Shown: piece by piece, positions 1 to 5,612 of the stretch
Layout: every line of letters starts with the position of its first letter
Numbering within the stretch: position 1 is the stretch's first letter
Source: Bacteroidota bacterium
GTDB taxonomy: Bacteria; Bacteroidota; Bacteroidia; AKYH767-A; JABDAW01
Assembly: GCA_023251595.1 (NCBI GenBank)
Contig: JAHEYM010000289.1
Span: 1-5,612, forward strand
Direction: 5' to 3'
Length of the DNA stretch: 5,612 nt
Translations under genes and position numbers: made by a program
Notes under the pieces: generated by a model
The model's input: the letters and a program-made list of their open reading frames with translations, nothing else
The model's database searches: none
What the model was told of the DNA's origin: nothing

Positions 1-231
1 CCTAATCCCAGTAATGGAAGTATTAATTTAGATTATTTCATACCCCAAAATGAAACGGCAGAACTAGTTATTACAGACATAGTTGGAAAAGAAATGACAA
101 AAATAATTCTAACTGGATCAGAAAATAAATTAATACTGAAAACAGGAGGCCTTAGCTCAGGTATTTATTTCTGCAAAATAAGTCAGAAGAATGAGGTTAT
201 ATCAAGATCTAAATTTTGCATCATTAAATAG
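1..231 (+). CDS. C-terminal fragment of a T9SS-secreted protein (type A sorting domain), 5' end outside the window
   Basis: Frame 1 is open from the window edge to TAG at 229-231, giving 76 residues. The fragment begins PNPSNGSINLDY, the PNP core of the type A sorting domain (TIGR04183 / Por_Secre_tail family). It continues with a strand like the usual Y-N-x-x-G element (ITDIVGKEM, about residues 27-35) and the terminal GIYFCKI strand (about 57-63), and ends in the basic, hydrophobic KFCIIK. In this family the domain directs a Sec-exported protein through the outer membrane by the T9SS, where it is usually cleaved and the cargo anchored or released. Everything that would define the cargo's function lies to the left of the window. 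The next gene starts 24 bp downstream on the same strand, so co-transcription is likely. The sorting-domain call rests on visible motifs; the function of the protein is unknown. Confidence 0.85.
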   Translation, partial: PNPSNGSINLDYFIPQNETAELVITDIVGKEMTKIILTGSENKLILKTGGLSSGIYFCKISQKNEVISRSKFCIIK

Positions 232-255
232 AAATTTGCAAAAAAACTTGACCCT

Positions 256-1725
256 ATGAGACAGTGGGTTATATTTGTAGCGTTACTGTCACAGGTTTTT
301 TATGTTCGAATTGATCTGGCACAAAATCTTGTTCCAAACTCAGGCTTTGAATTGACTACTGCGTGTGGTAATAGCGCTGACGAATTAAATTATGCCTTCC
401 CTTGGAATGACTCAACTTGGTTTGGGGGTACGACTTGCGATTTATTTAATCTTTGTGATTCTCTAGATACAATCGGAGAAATATATGACGTACCTATTAA
501 TACTTTTGGAAATCAATTACCAAGAAGTGGAAAAAATTATGCAGGTATATATACATACAGCACATTCACCCCTGATCACTCTTCGGATTATATTGAAATT
601 GAGTTATTGGATTCATTAAGACATAATCAGGAATATTGTATTATGTTTTATGTGAGTTTAGCGGATAACGAAAATTATGCTAATAACACTATAGGTGCGT
701 ATTTTTCCTTAAATTCCAACACAAATAACAGTCTACTACATTCAATACATGTACCGCAGTTTACCAATACTACTTCTCAGTTAAATGATAAAACTAACTG
801 GACATTAGTATCAGGTTCCATCGTCGCAACAGGCGGTGAAAGGTACATGACAATTGGAAATTTCGCTTCGAATGCACAGTCTGATGCTTACTGGGTTCCT
901 GGGGGCATCCCAAACCCTAACTATTGGAATTATTCCTACTACTTTATTGACGATGTTTCAGTAATGCCTGTAAATTACAATACAGCAAATTGCGGGAACG
1001 ATAAAAATGTTTGTGGAGATAGTGTTCATATCGGTGCACCTGCTATTTCGGGTTGCATTTATCGTTGGCAACCAACAATTGGGTTAAGTGATTCAACTAT
1101 CGCGCAACCGCTCGCTTCGCCATCGAATACCACGATATATGTTCTATCACTAATCGATACGAATAAGGCAACAGTTTGCAGTGTGTCTCATTTGAGTATG
1201 GATTCGGTTATGGTTAGTGTTCTTCCCAAAGCAGATGCGGGATCAGATCAGCAAATTTGTGAAGGATATAATATGCAAATCGGAACTTCTGCAGAAATCG
1301 GTGTTGCGTACGAATGGAATCCGCAAGTTTATCTGAGCGATTATATTACTGCACAACCATTTGCCTCGCCTCCGCAAACTATGAGTTATGTACTTACAGT
1401 TTCTGACTCACTTTTATCATCACATTGCCGAACCAGCGATACTGTTATGGTTGGTGTAATTCCATGCGTGAATGAAATATCTGTATATCCCAATCCAAAT
1501 AACGGAAGTTTTATTCTTGAATATAATCTCAGTAATGTAAACTCTGCTGCTTTCTATATATATAATGTATTGGGGCAAAAAGTATTTAGATCTCCCCTTC
1601 CAACCACATCATCAAAAGGTGAACGAGTCGAAATAAATACTTCATTCAGCACAGGAGTTTATTTCTGGCAGGTAGAATCAGGTGAGAAGAAAATAGCTAT
1701 TGGGAAAATTGTGATATTTGATTGA
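256..1725 (+). CDS. secreted multidomain protein: jelly-roll-like N-terminal domain, two Ig-like modules, T9SS type A sorting domain
   Basis: The 489-residue product starts at ATG 256 with a signal peptide (hydrophobic residues 4-16, probable cleavage near A22/Q23). The mature part opens with NLVPNSGFE (24-32) and runs to YYFIDDVSVMPV (228-239). That opening and closing pair is typical of Bacteroidota beta-sandwich domains resembling carbohydrate-binding modules, but the ligand is not evident. Two related modules follow at about 242-323 and 324-403, each with a G-x-D-x-x-(V/I)-C-x-(D/G) start, a Y-x-W-x-P strand and a TxxYVL-type strand. The sorting domain occupies about 404-489, with VYPNPNNGSF (410-419), IYNVLGQKV (435-443) and GVYFWQV (467-473). 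No catalytic motif is recognisable, so adhesion or glycan binding is a guess. The start is the first ATG giving a signal peptide. It has no clear Shine-Dalgarno sequence and lies 24 bp after the preceding stop, suggesting an operon. Confidence 0.9.
   Translation: MRQWVIFVALLSQVFYVRIDLAQNLVPNSGFELTTACGNSADELNYAFPWNDSTWFGGTTCDLFNLCDSLDTIGEIYDVPINTFGNQLPRSGKNYAGIYTYSTFTPDHSSDYIEIELLDSLRHNQEYCIMFYVSLADNENYANNTIGAYFSLNSNTNNSLLHSIHVPQFTNTTSQLNDKTNWTLVSGSIVATGGERYMTIGNFASNAQSDAYWVPGGIPNPNYWNYSYYFIDDVSVMPVNYNTANCGNDKNVCGDSVHIGAPAISGCIYRWQPTIGLSDSTIAQPLASPSNTTIYVLSLIDTNKATVCSVSHLSMDSVMVSVLPKADAGSDQQICEGYNMQIGTSAEIGVAYEWNPQVYLSDYITAQPFASPPQTMSYVLTVSDSLLSSHCRTSDTVMVGVIPCVNEISVYPNPNNGSFILEYNLSNVNSAAFYIYNVLGQKVFRSPLPTTSSKGERVEINTSFSTGVYFWQVESGEKKIAIGKIVIFD
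979..1464 (+). repeat. two tandem Ig-like modules (about 82 residues each) inside the 489-residue secreted protein
   Basis: Residues about 242-323 and 324-403 align with an offset of 82-83 residues: C253 with C335, W271 (WQPTIGLSDSTIAQPLASP) with W354 (WNPQVYLSDYITAQPFASP), and TTIYVLSL with TMSYVLTV. This W-x-P...LS...A-x-P-x-A-x-P...Y-x-L pattern is a common beta-sandwich repeat in Bacteroidota surface proteins, usually a spacer between a functional domain and the sorting domain. The copies have diverged at DNA level, so this is an old duplication rather than a recent tandem repeat. Confidence 0.75.
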
Positions 1726-1829
1726 AGCGAGATCGATAATTCAGGTATTTCACTTGAAAATTGAACATTGTCTGATGAAATATTGAATATTCTTTTTCAA
1801 CCAGCTCCGTCATAATATAATATTGCACC
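1726..1829. other. convergent intergenic gap, AT-rich, no clear terminator
   Basis: This 104-bp gap separates the stop codons of two converging genes, where a bidirectional terminator would be expected. The best inverted repeats are weak: TTGAAAA (1754-1760) against TTTTCAA (1794-1800) with a loop of 33 bases, and AATATT-G-AATATT (1779-1791). Neither has a GC-rich stem. TTGAAAA and TTGAACA (1754-1767) are adjacent 7-mers that may be relics of a heptamer repeat. No gene is visible here. Confidence 0.5.
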
Positions 1830-4823
1830 TCATTTCACAATAAATTCACTGTGTGCAACTCTTCCATCCCCCACTATCTCCACAAAATAACTACCCGCCC
1901 CCAGCCTCTTCACATCTATTTGAAATTCATTCGAACTTATTGAATTCGAAGAGAACACATTCCTTCCAAGTGCGTCATAAATATTAATATTTGACTTGGA
2001 GGAGGAAGAACTTCTTTTTAATTTAATATTTACAATATCAGAAGAAGGATTTGGATATAGAAGAATATCGTTATGCGCAAGATCGATTTTATCGACCGAC
2101 ATAAATGTAGCGTACTTAAGAGTCACAAAATCTTTTTGTGAGGTGCCACCCCAACTTCCACCGGTAACGAAAAGATCGCCACCTGATATCAGCATTGCCT
2201 TTGCACCATCACTGCTGTCTGCCGCACCATTATATGTCGCAACTGTGGTCAAAGTTCCGTTCGGAATATATTTTAATACTGCCAAATCTTTATTCGGAGA
2301 TAAAGTGGAACCATTTTCGACCTGACCTGCAACAAACACATCTCCGCCCGCATCGGTTTTTATTGAATAAGGCACATCATCAGTATTCGCTGAACCATTG
2401 TAACTATCGATCCATGTTTGCGAAAGTGTATAGTCATAAGCGATTGTAACAATATTGTAATTGGTTGAGCTAGAATCTGAATCAATGTCACTCTCTCCCG
2501 TTATAAATACATTTCCCGAATTATCGCAGGCGATGTCGGCAGGTTTATCAGTGGAATTTGTCGTTCCATTATATTTCTTTCCTCCGAGAAAAGTTCCGGC
2601 AGAAGAATACTTCAATAATAAATAATCTTCTTTTGTTGTTGGATTGAAATTGTATCCGGCTATATATATATTTCCTGTATTATCGAACGTCATTGCTACT
2701 GCCTGATCATCGCCACCTGTTGTGTCATCATATAATTTAATAAACTGTTGAGCTCCGGCAGCTGCACTGTAACTGAGCAGCACAATATCATTATTCGTTC
2801 CATTGAATGAAGTGCCGGCAACAATCGCATCGCCTCCTGTATTTAACAAAAGTTTCACCGGAATATCATTACCATTCCCTGCGCCATTGTAACGAATTGC
2901 CCATTGCTGCATCCCAAAATTATTATACTTGATGGTAACGATATCGTCTGAAACTATATAAGTAGAATTGTTATCGCTGTAACCGGTTACGAAAACATTT
3001 CCGTTTCCATCAACGGCAAGCGAGACTGCTTTATCCGATTCATCGAAAGGTGAATTATATGTGGCAGTCCAGATGGTATCACCTAACGGATTAAATTTCG
3101 CTGTGAAGAAATCGTTTGAAGTGCCCGAACCATTTCTGTAACCTGTTATATATATATTTCCGGTAGCATCTGTTGTGATCGCGGAAGCTTCATCATCGCC
3201 ACCCGTTCCATCCATGATCTTTGTCCAGACGGTCGTTCCGTTCGGATCAATTTTCTGAACGATAATATTTCTGTTCAGAAATTCATTAAATGTATATCCC
3301 GCAACAAAAATATTTCCGGAAACATCCTGTGTCATTGCTTTTGCCTGATCTGTAAAATCTCCAACACCATTATATTCTTTTGTCCAATTAACAGATCCGA
3401 GCGGCAAATAATTAAATATGGCTGCATCGCGGTGGTGGCCGGTTTCTTCACCGCCACCGACAACGACTACATTGCCATTGTTATCAATTGTAATTGCATT
3501 TGCCACATCATCGCCATTTGCTGAACCATTATAAGGCATGGTCCATGACTGTGATCCGGAAGCCATATATTTTACGGTCATAATATCGTAAGAAATAGCA
3601 GTAGTTGCATCCACATCGCTTTTCCCGGTTACATATACATCTCCGTTTGCATCGACCGTAATTGCTGAAGGAGTATCATCATTCATGGCAGCACCACCTG
3701 ATGTGAGTGCCCAGGCGATGGTTCCTGTAACTGTATATTTAATTGCAACATAATCATAATTCGTGTTCACCCCGGGATCAACATCCACATGACCTGCGAC
3801 ATAAGGCAGACCGGCGGCATCCAAATGAATCGCATCGGGACGGTCTGTTCCACCACCGGGTCCATTATAATCGCGCGCCCAACCTAATAATCCCGCCGAA
3901 TTATATTTAATCGTTGTAATATCGTCATTGTTGCCATTGTCAGTTCGACCCGTTACAAATATATCTCCGGCTGAATTTATTGCAAGGGCTTTTGCCCGAT
4001 CATTTCCATTTCCTCTGTCATAGGCATGAGCCCACGTAGTTGTTCCTGCAGCTGCATATTTAATTGTATAATAATCATCATCTATACCATTATTTGTTCT
4101 GCCTGTTACGACAACACTTCCTGTATTATCGAGAGCAATGCCCGAAACCCGATCATCAATGCTGCCATCATATCGGTTTGCCCAACTCTGAACACCGTTT
4201 GGATCATATTTAATCGTAACAAAATCATAATTCACACCATTTGTCGGATCGTGATCGCTGTAACCGGCAACATAAGCATTCCCACCTGCATCTATAACAA
4301 TACCGATCACTTCATCATTCTGATTAGCGGTGGAATAATTATATATGGCAGTCCAAAGTGTATCGCCGGTCGGATTATATTTAATCGTAAGAATATCATC
4401 GCCCGCCGGACCACCATCCGTGTAACCTGTTACATATATATTTCCGTTTCCATCCAATGCGATACCGACCGCTTCATCATCACCCGAATTAAAACCATTG
4501 TAGGTCTTTACCCAAACCGTATCGCCTGAAGAATTCAACTTCACCACAAGAAAATCTCTATATGTACCCGGGTTATATGTATATCCTGCAAGAAAATAAT
4601 TCCCTGCATTATCAGTTACGATAGCGTTATAGCTATCGACCTGATTTCCGCTTCCCGAATATCGATTCACCCAAACGGGAGATACCTGAGAGAAGACAGA
4701 AAGAGAAAGAGAAAGAGAAAGAGAAAGAGAAAGAGAAAGAGAAAGAGAAAAGAGAATAGTGAATAATGAATAGTGAATAGTGAACAGTGAACAACGTGCA
4801 ATAATTCTACGCATTTCCTTCAT
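1830..4823 (-). CDS. secreted SBBP-type beta-propeller protein with 16 repeats and a T9SS type A sorting domain
   Basis: The 997-residue product has three parts. Residues 1 to about 46 are an unusual signal peptide: a basic start (K2, R5, R6, R10), then a core of repeat-encoded sequence including (Ser-Leu)8-Ser at 26-42, ending VFSQ (43-46). Residues about 47-908 hold 16 repeats of 51-57 residues with the SBBP pattern (PF06739-like): D-x-x-G-(N/D)-x-(Y/F)-V-x-G, then D-(I/F)-x-T-I-K-Y, then G-x-x-x-W-x-x-x-Y-N-G. Residues about 918-997 are the sorting domain, with YPNP (923-926), IYDALGRNVF (948-957), GAGSYFVEIV (975-984) and a terminal lysine. Serine-rich RSSSSSKS lies at 937-944. The propeller has no visible catalytic residues, so surface binding or scaffolding is inferred. 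The gene follows the S8 protease gene by 20 bp and is probably co-transcribed. ATG 4823 is preferred. A second ATG at codon 4 (4812-4814) is possible, but no later in-frame start would keep a signal peptide. Confidence 0.9.
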   Translation of the reverse strand: MKEMRRIIARCSLFTIHYSLFTILFSLSLSLSLSLSLSLSLSVFSQVSPVWVNRYSGSGNQVDSYNAIVTDNAGNYFLAGYTYNPGTYRDFLVVKLNSSGDTVWVKTYNGFNSGDDEAVGIALDGNGNIYVTGYTDGGPAGDDILTIKYNPTGDTLWTAIYNYSTANQNDEVIGIVIDAGGNAYVAGYSDHDPTNGVNYDFVTIKYDPNGVQSWANRYDGSIDDRVSGIALDNTGSVVVTGRTNNGIDDDYYTIKYAAAGTTTWAHAYDRGNGNDRAKALAINSAGDIFVTGRTDNGNNDDITTIKYNSAGLLGWARDYNGPGGGTDRPDAIHLDAAGLPYVAGHVDVDPGVNTNYDYVAIKYTVTGTIAWALTSGGAAMNDDTPSAITVDANGDVYVTGKSDVDATTAISYDIMTVKYMASGSQSWTMPYNGSANGDDVANAITIDNNGNVVVVGGGEETGHHRDAAIFNYLPLGSVNWTKEYNGVGDFTDQAKAMTQDVSGNIFVAGYTFNEFLNRNIIVQKIDPNGTTVWTKIMDGTGGDDEASAITTDATGNIYITGYRNGSGTSNDFFTAKFNPLGDTIWTATYNSPFDESDKAVSLAVDGNGNVFVTGYSDNNSTYIVSDDIVTIKYNNFGMQQWAIRYNGAGNGNDIPVKLLLNTGGDAIVAGTSFNGTNNDIVLLSYSAAAGAQQFIKLYDDTTGGDDQAVAMTFDNTGNIYIAGYNFNPTTKEDYLLLKYSSAGTFLGGKKYNGTTNSTDKPADIACDNSGNVFITGESDIDSDSSSTNYNIVTIAYDYTLSQTWIDSYNGSANTDDVPYSIKTDAGGDVFVAGQVENGSTLSPNKDLAVLKYIPNGTLTTVATYNGAADSSDGAKAMLISGGDLFVTGGSWGGTSQKDFVTLKYATFMSVDKIDLAHNDILLYPNPSSDIVNIKLKRSSSSSKSNINIYDALGRNVFSSNSISSNEFQIDVKRLGAGSYFVEIVGDGRVAHSEFIVK
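2100..4685 (-). repeat. array of 16 SBBP propeller repeats, apparently two eight-repeat blocks
   Basis: The D/N of each D-x-x-G-(N/D) turn falls at residues 71, 124, 178, 232, 283, 335, 391, 447, 500, 552, 605, 661, 714, 767 and 824, with a sixteenth, degenerate turn (ISGGD) near 879-883. Spacing is 51-57 residues (about 160 bp). Repeat n resembles repeat n+8 more than its neighbours: 1 and 9 share AGYT(Y/F)N and TVWxK, 2 and 10 share GDT(L/I)WTAxYN, and 6 and 14 share TNY(D/N) after a similar insertion. The first block is about 3366-4685 and the second about 2100-3365, offset by about 430 residues. The sixteenth repeat lacks the final W strand. A matching strand (VWVNRYSG, 50-57) stands alone at the N terminus. 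Confidence 0.8.
4698..4750. repeat. hexanucleotide tandem repeat (AGAAAG, 8.8 units) in the signal-peptide coding region
   Basis: Eight perfect AGAAAG units run from 4698 to 4745, followed by a partial AGAAA to 4750. On the coding (-) strand this reads TCT-CTT and encodes Ser-Leu repeated eight times plus a final Ser (residues 26-42 of the SBBP protein). Six is a multiple of three, so gain or loss of a unit changes the length by one Ser-Leu and keeps the frame. Perfect repeats of this length are typical sites of replication slippage. Confidence 0.95.
4754..4795. repeat. six degenerate heptanucleotide repeats (GAATAGT type) in codons 10-24 of the SBBP gene
   Basis: The + strand units are GAATAGT, GAATAAT, GAATAGT, GAATAGT, GAACAGT and GAACAAC, in six consecutive 7-bp steps. 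On the coding strand they give ACTATTC-type units encoding RCSLFTIHYSLFTIL. Three heptamers equal seven codons, which explains the SLFTI...SLFTI echo in the peptide. Similar short heptamer arrays are known in cyanobacteria (STRR sequences) and I recall them in other genomes, usually between genes. Here the array is inside a signal-peptide coding region. Confidence 0.9.
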
Positions 4824-4844
4824 TGTTAATTGTTAATTGTTAAT
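4824..4844. repeat. three perfect heptanucleotide repeats (TGTTAAT) filling the gap between protease and SBBP genes
   Basis: TGTTAAT occurs three times in succession. On the coding strand it reads ATTAACA x3, beginning on the last base of the protease TAA codon (4844-4846) and ending directly before the SBBP ATG (4821-4823). The translation initiation region therefore consists only of this AT-rich repeat and has no Shine-Dalgarno sequence. A change in copy number would alter the stop-to-start distance in 7-bp steps without touching either protein. Confidence 0.9.
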
Positions 4845-5612
4845 TAAATTTTCACCAGACTTCTCACAAACACTCTATTTTTCGCTACGACACGCAAATA
4901 ATATGTGCCTTTTGCAAGATTATATTTAGTCGGAATATTCTCACGTATATAGCTATGATTTCCGACATTAACCGAACCTATTGTCATGCTCCGCCCTACT
5001 CCATCAAATAATTCGTAATTCAGAATCTGAGAACTGTCGGAATAAAAATCGAACCACAATTGATCATTAAACGGATTTGGAAAAACTTTCATGAGATTTT
5101 CGCCGGTGAAATCGGATAATGGTTTTCCACTCAAGACGAGATTTGCAATCATAAAATTTGGAATTCCATAACCCAAAAGAGTATCAGGATTTGAATACTG
5201 ATCGGCACTCTGAATAATTGCGTTACGAATTTGTTGCGCGGTCATCGATGGATTTGCCTGCCACAGACAAGCAGCCATTCCGCACATAATAGGTGAAGCG
5301 AATGAAGTTCCGCTACCATATTGTGTTCCACCCGCTGTTGAAGCAAAGAGAGCGTTCCATCCTTCGTCTGCGACATCAGGTTTTACTCTGCCATCGAATG
5401 AAGGACCATTCGAGCTGAAAGGAGCATAATTACGCGCAGAATCGACCGCACCCACCGTAAGCACGCTGTCTGCATCGGCAGGCGCACCTATAAAGTTCCA
5501 CTGATGCGCACCTTCATTACCTGCACTGCAAACCACCAATATTCCTTTTGCACTTGCTTTATCCGCTGCTTGTGTGATAATGGTCGTATTTCCATCCATG
5601 CTCGAGTAAGTA
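4844..5612 (-). CDS. subtilisin-family (S8) serine protease, C-terminal part with T9SS type A sorting domain; 5' end outside the window
   Basis: This is the C-terminal part of a secreted S8 peptidase (PF00082), which hydrolyses peptide bonds with a Asp-His-Ser triad. Numbering from the methionine at 5599-5597, the oxyanion-hole Asn is N28 in VVCSAGNEG, the catalytic Ser is S99 in GTSFASP (codon 5303-5305), and SSNGPSFDGRVKPDV (62-76) is a conserved S8 block. The Asp and His motifs should lie upstream, off the window. The methionine is internal, not the start: the frame stays open to the edge (T-Y-S-S before M-D-G-N), and family members read through this region. The sorting domain spans about 168-251 (FPNP 173-176, GTYYLRVV 231-238, terminal LVKI). 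The protein is therefore predicted to be exported by T9SS. The SBBP gene follows 20 bp downstream, suggesting co-transcription. The substrate is unknown. Confidence 0.92.
   Translation of the reverse strand, partial: TYSSMDGNTTIITQAADKASAKGILVVCSAGNEGAHQWNFIGAPADADSVLTVGAVDSARNYAPFSSNGPSFDGRVKPDVADEGWNALFASTAGGTQYGSGTSFASPIMCGMAACLWQANPSMTAQQIRNAIIQSADQYSNPDTLLGYGIPNFMIANLVLSGKPLSDFTGENLMKVFPNPFNDQLWFDFYSDSSQILNYELFDGVGRSMTIGSVNVGNHSYIRENIPTKYNLAKGTYYLRVVAKNRVFVRSLVKI

Noticed and set aside
211..239. Near-direct repeat AAATTTTGCA / AAATTTGCA around the first stop codon
   Set aside because: It is short and AT-rich, one copy is within coding sequence, and no neighbouring operator or promoter element supports a regulatory role.
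1754..1800. Possible bidirectional terminator between the converging genes
   Set aside because: The stem is only seven AT-rich pairs around a 33-base loop, and the inner AATATT palindrome is weak. It is not convincing as an intrinsic terminator.
1996..2449. Open frames on the + strand opposite the SBBP gene (1996-2325 and 2195-2449)
   Set aside because: They lie antisense to the sorting domain and last repeats of a convincing gene. They lack a recognisable domain or plausible start context, and their composition follows the complementary strand.
2660..2675. TATATATA tracts (also near 3147 and 4433) as promoters or microsatellites
   Set aside because: They recur at the same place in several SBBP repeats and encode the conserved I-Y-I/Y-V strand after G-N. 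The repeat protein and AT-rich codon use explain them.
4026..4529. 167-residue open frame on the + strand
   Set aside because: It is antisense to the first SBBP repeats. Its isoleucine- and cysteine-rich repetitive product is what the complement of the D-x-x-G-N-x-Y repeats would give.
4619..4638. Perfect 7-bp inverted repeat CGATAGC / GCTATCG with a 6-base loop
   Set aside because: It lies inside the coding sequence of the first SBBP repeat (around residues 62-69), has no T-tract, and is short enough to be chance. It is not a terminator.
4698..4844. CRISPR-like array
   Set aside because: The units are 6-7 bp and directly adjacent, with no spacers and no cas genes in the window. These are simple tandem repeats.

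Overview
The window looks like a piece of a Bacteroidota chromosome. It is AT-rich. All four proteins end in a type A sorting domain of the type IX secretion system (T9SS), with a PNP core, a Y-(N/D)-x-L-G-type strand and a final G-x-Y-x-x-x-(V/I) strand. The first gene begins at its PNP core. No Shine-Dalgarno sequence precedes the two visible starts, which also fits the phylum. Genus cannot be assigned from this window.

Layout. On the + strand, 1-231 is the 3' end of a T9SS cargo gene. After 24 bp comes a complete 489-residue secreted protein (256-1725) with a signal peptide, a jelly-roll-like N-terminal domain, two Ig-like modules and a sorting domain. A 104-bp convergent gap (1726-1829) follows. 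On the - strand, reading leftward from the right edge, are a 5'-truncated subtilisin-family (S8) protease (4844 to the edge) and, 20 bp downstream of it, a 997-residue SBBP-type beta-propeller protein (1830-4823). Both have sorting domains. The two - strand genes look like one transcription unit, as do the two + strand genes.

Together these are surface or secreted proteins that would cross the inner membrane by Sec and the outer membrane by T9SS. No metabolic pathway is visible, and the ligands and substrates are unknown.

The most unusual part is the start of the SBBP gene. The whole gap between protease and SBBP gene is three copies of a 7-bp repeat. Codons 10-24 are six degenerate copies of another 7-bp repeat. 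Codons 26-42 are a near-perfect 6-bp repeat encoding (Ser-Leu)8-Ser, so most of the signal peptide is made of simple repeats. A 7-bp slip would frameshift the gene, while a 6-bp slip would only lengthen or shorten the hydrophobic core. The 16 SBBP repeats also look like an ancient duplication of an eight-repeat block, with the N-terminal strand completing the incomplete last repeat.
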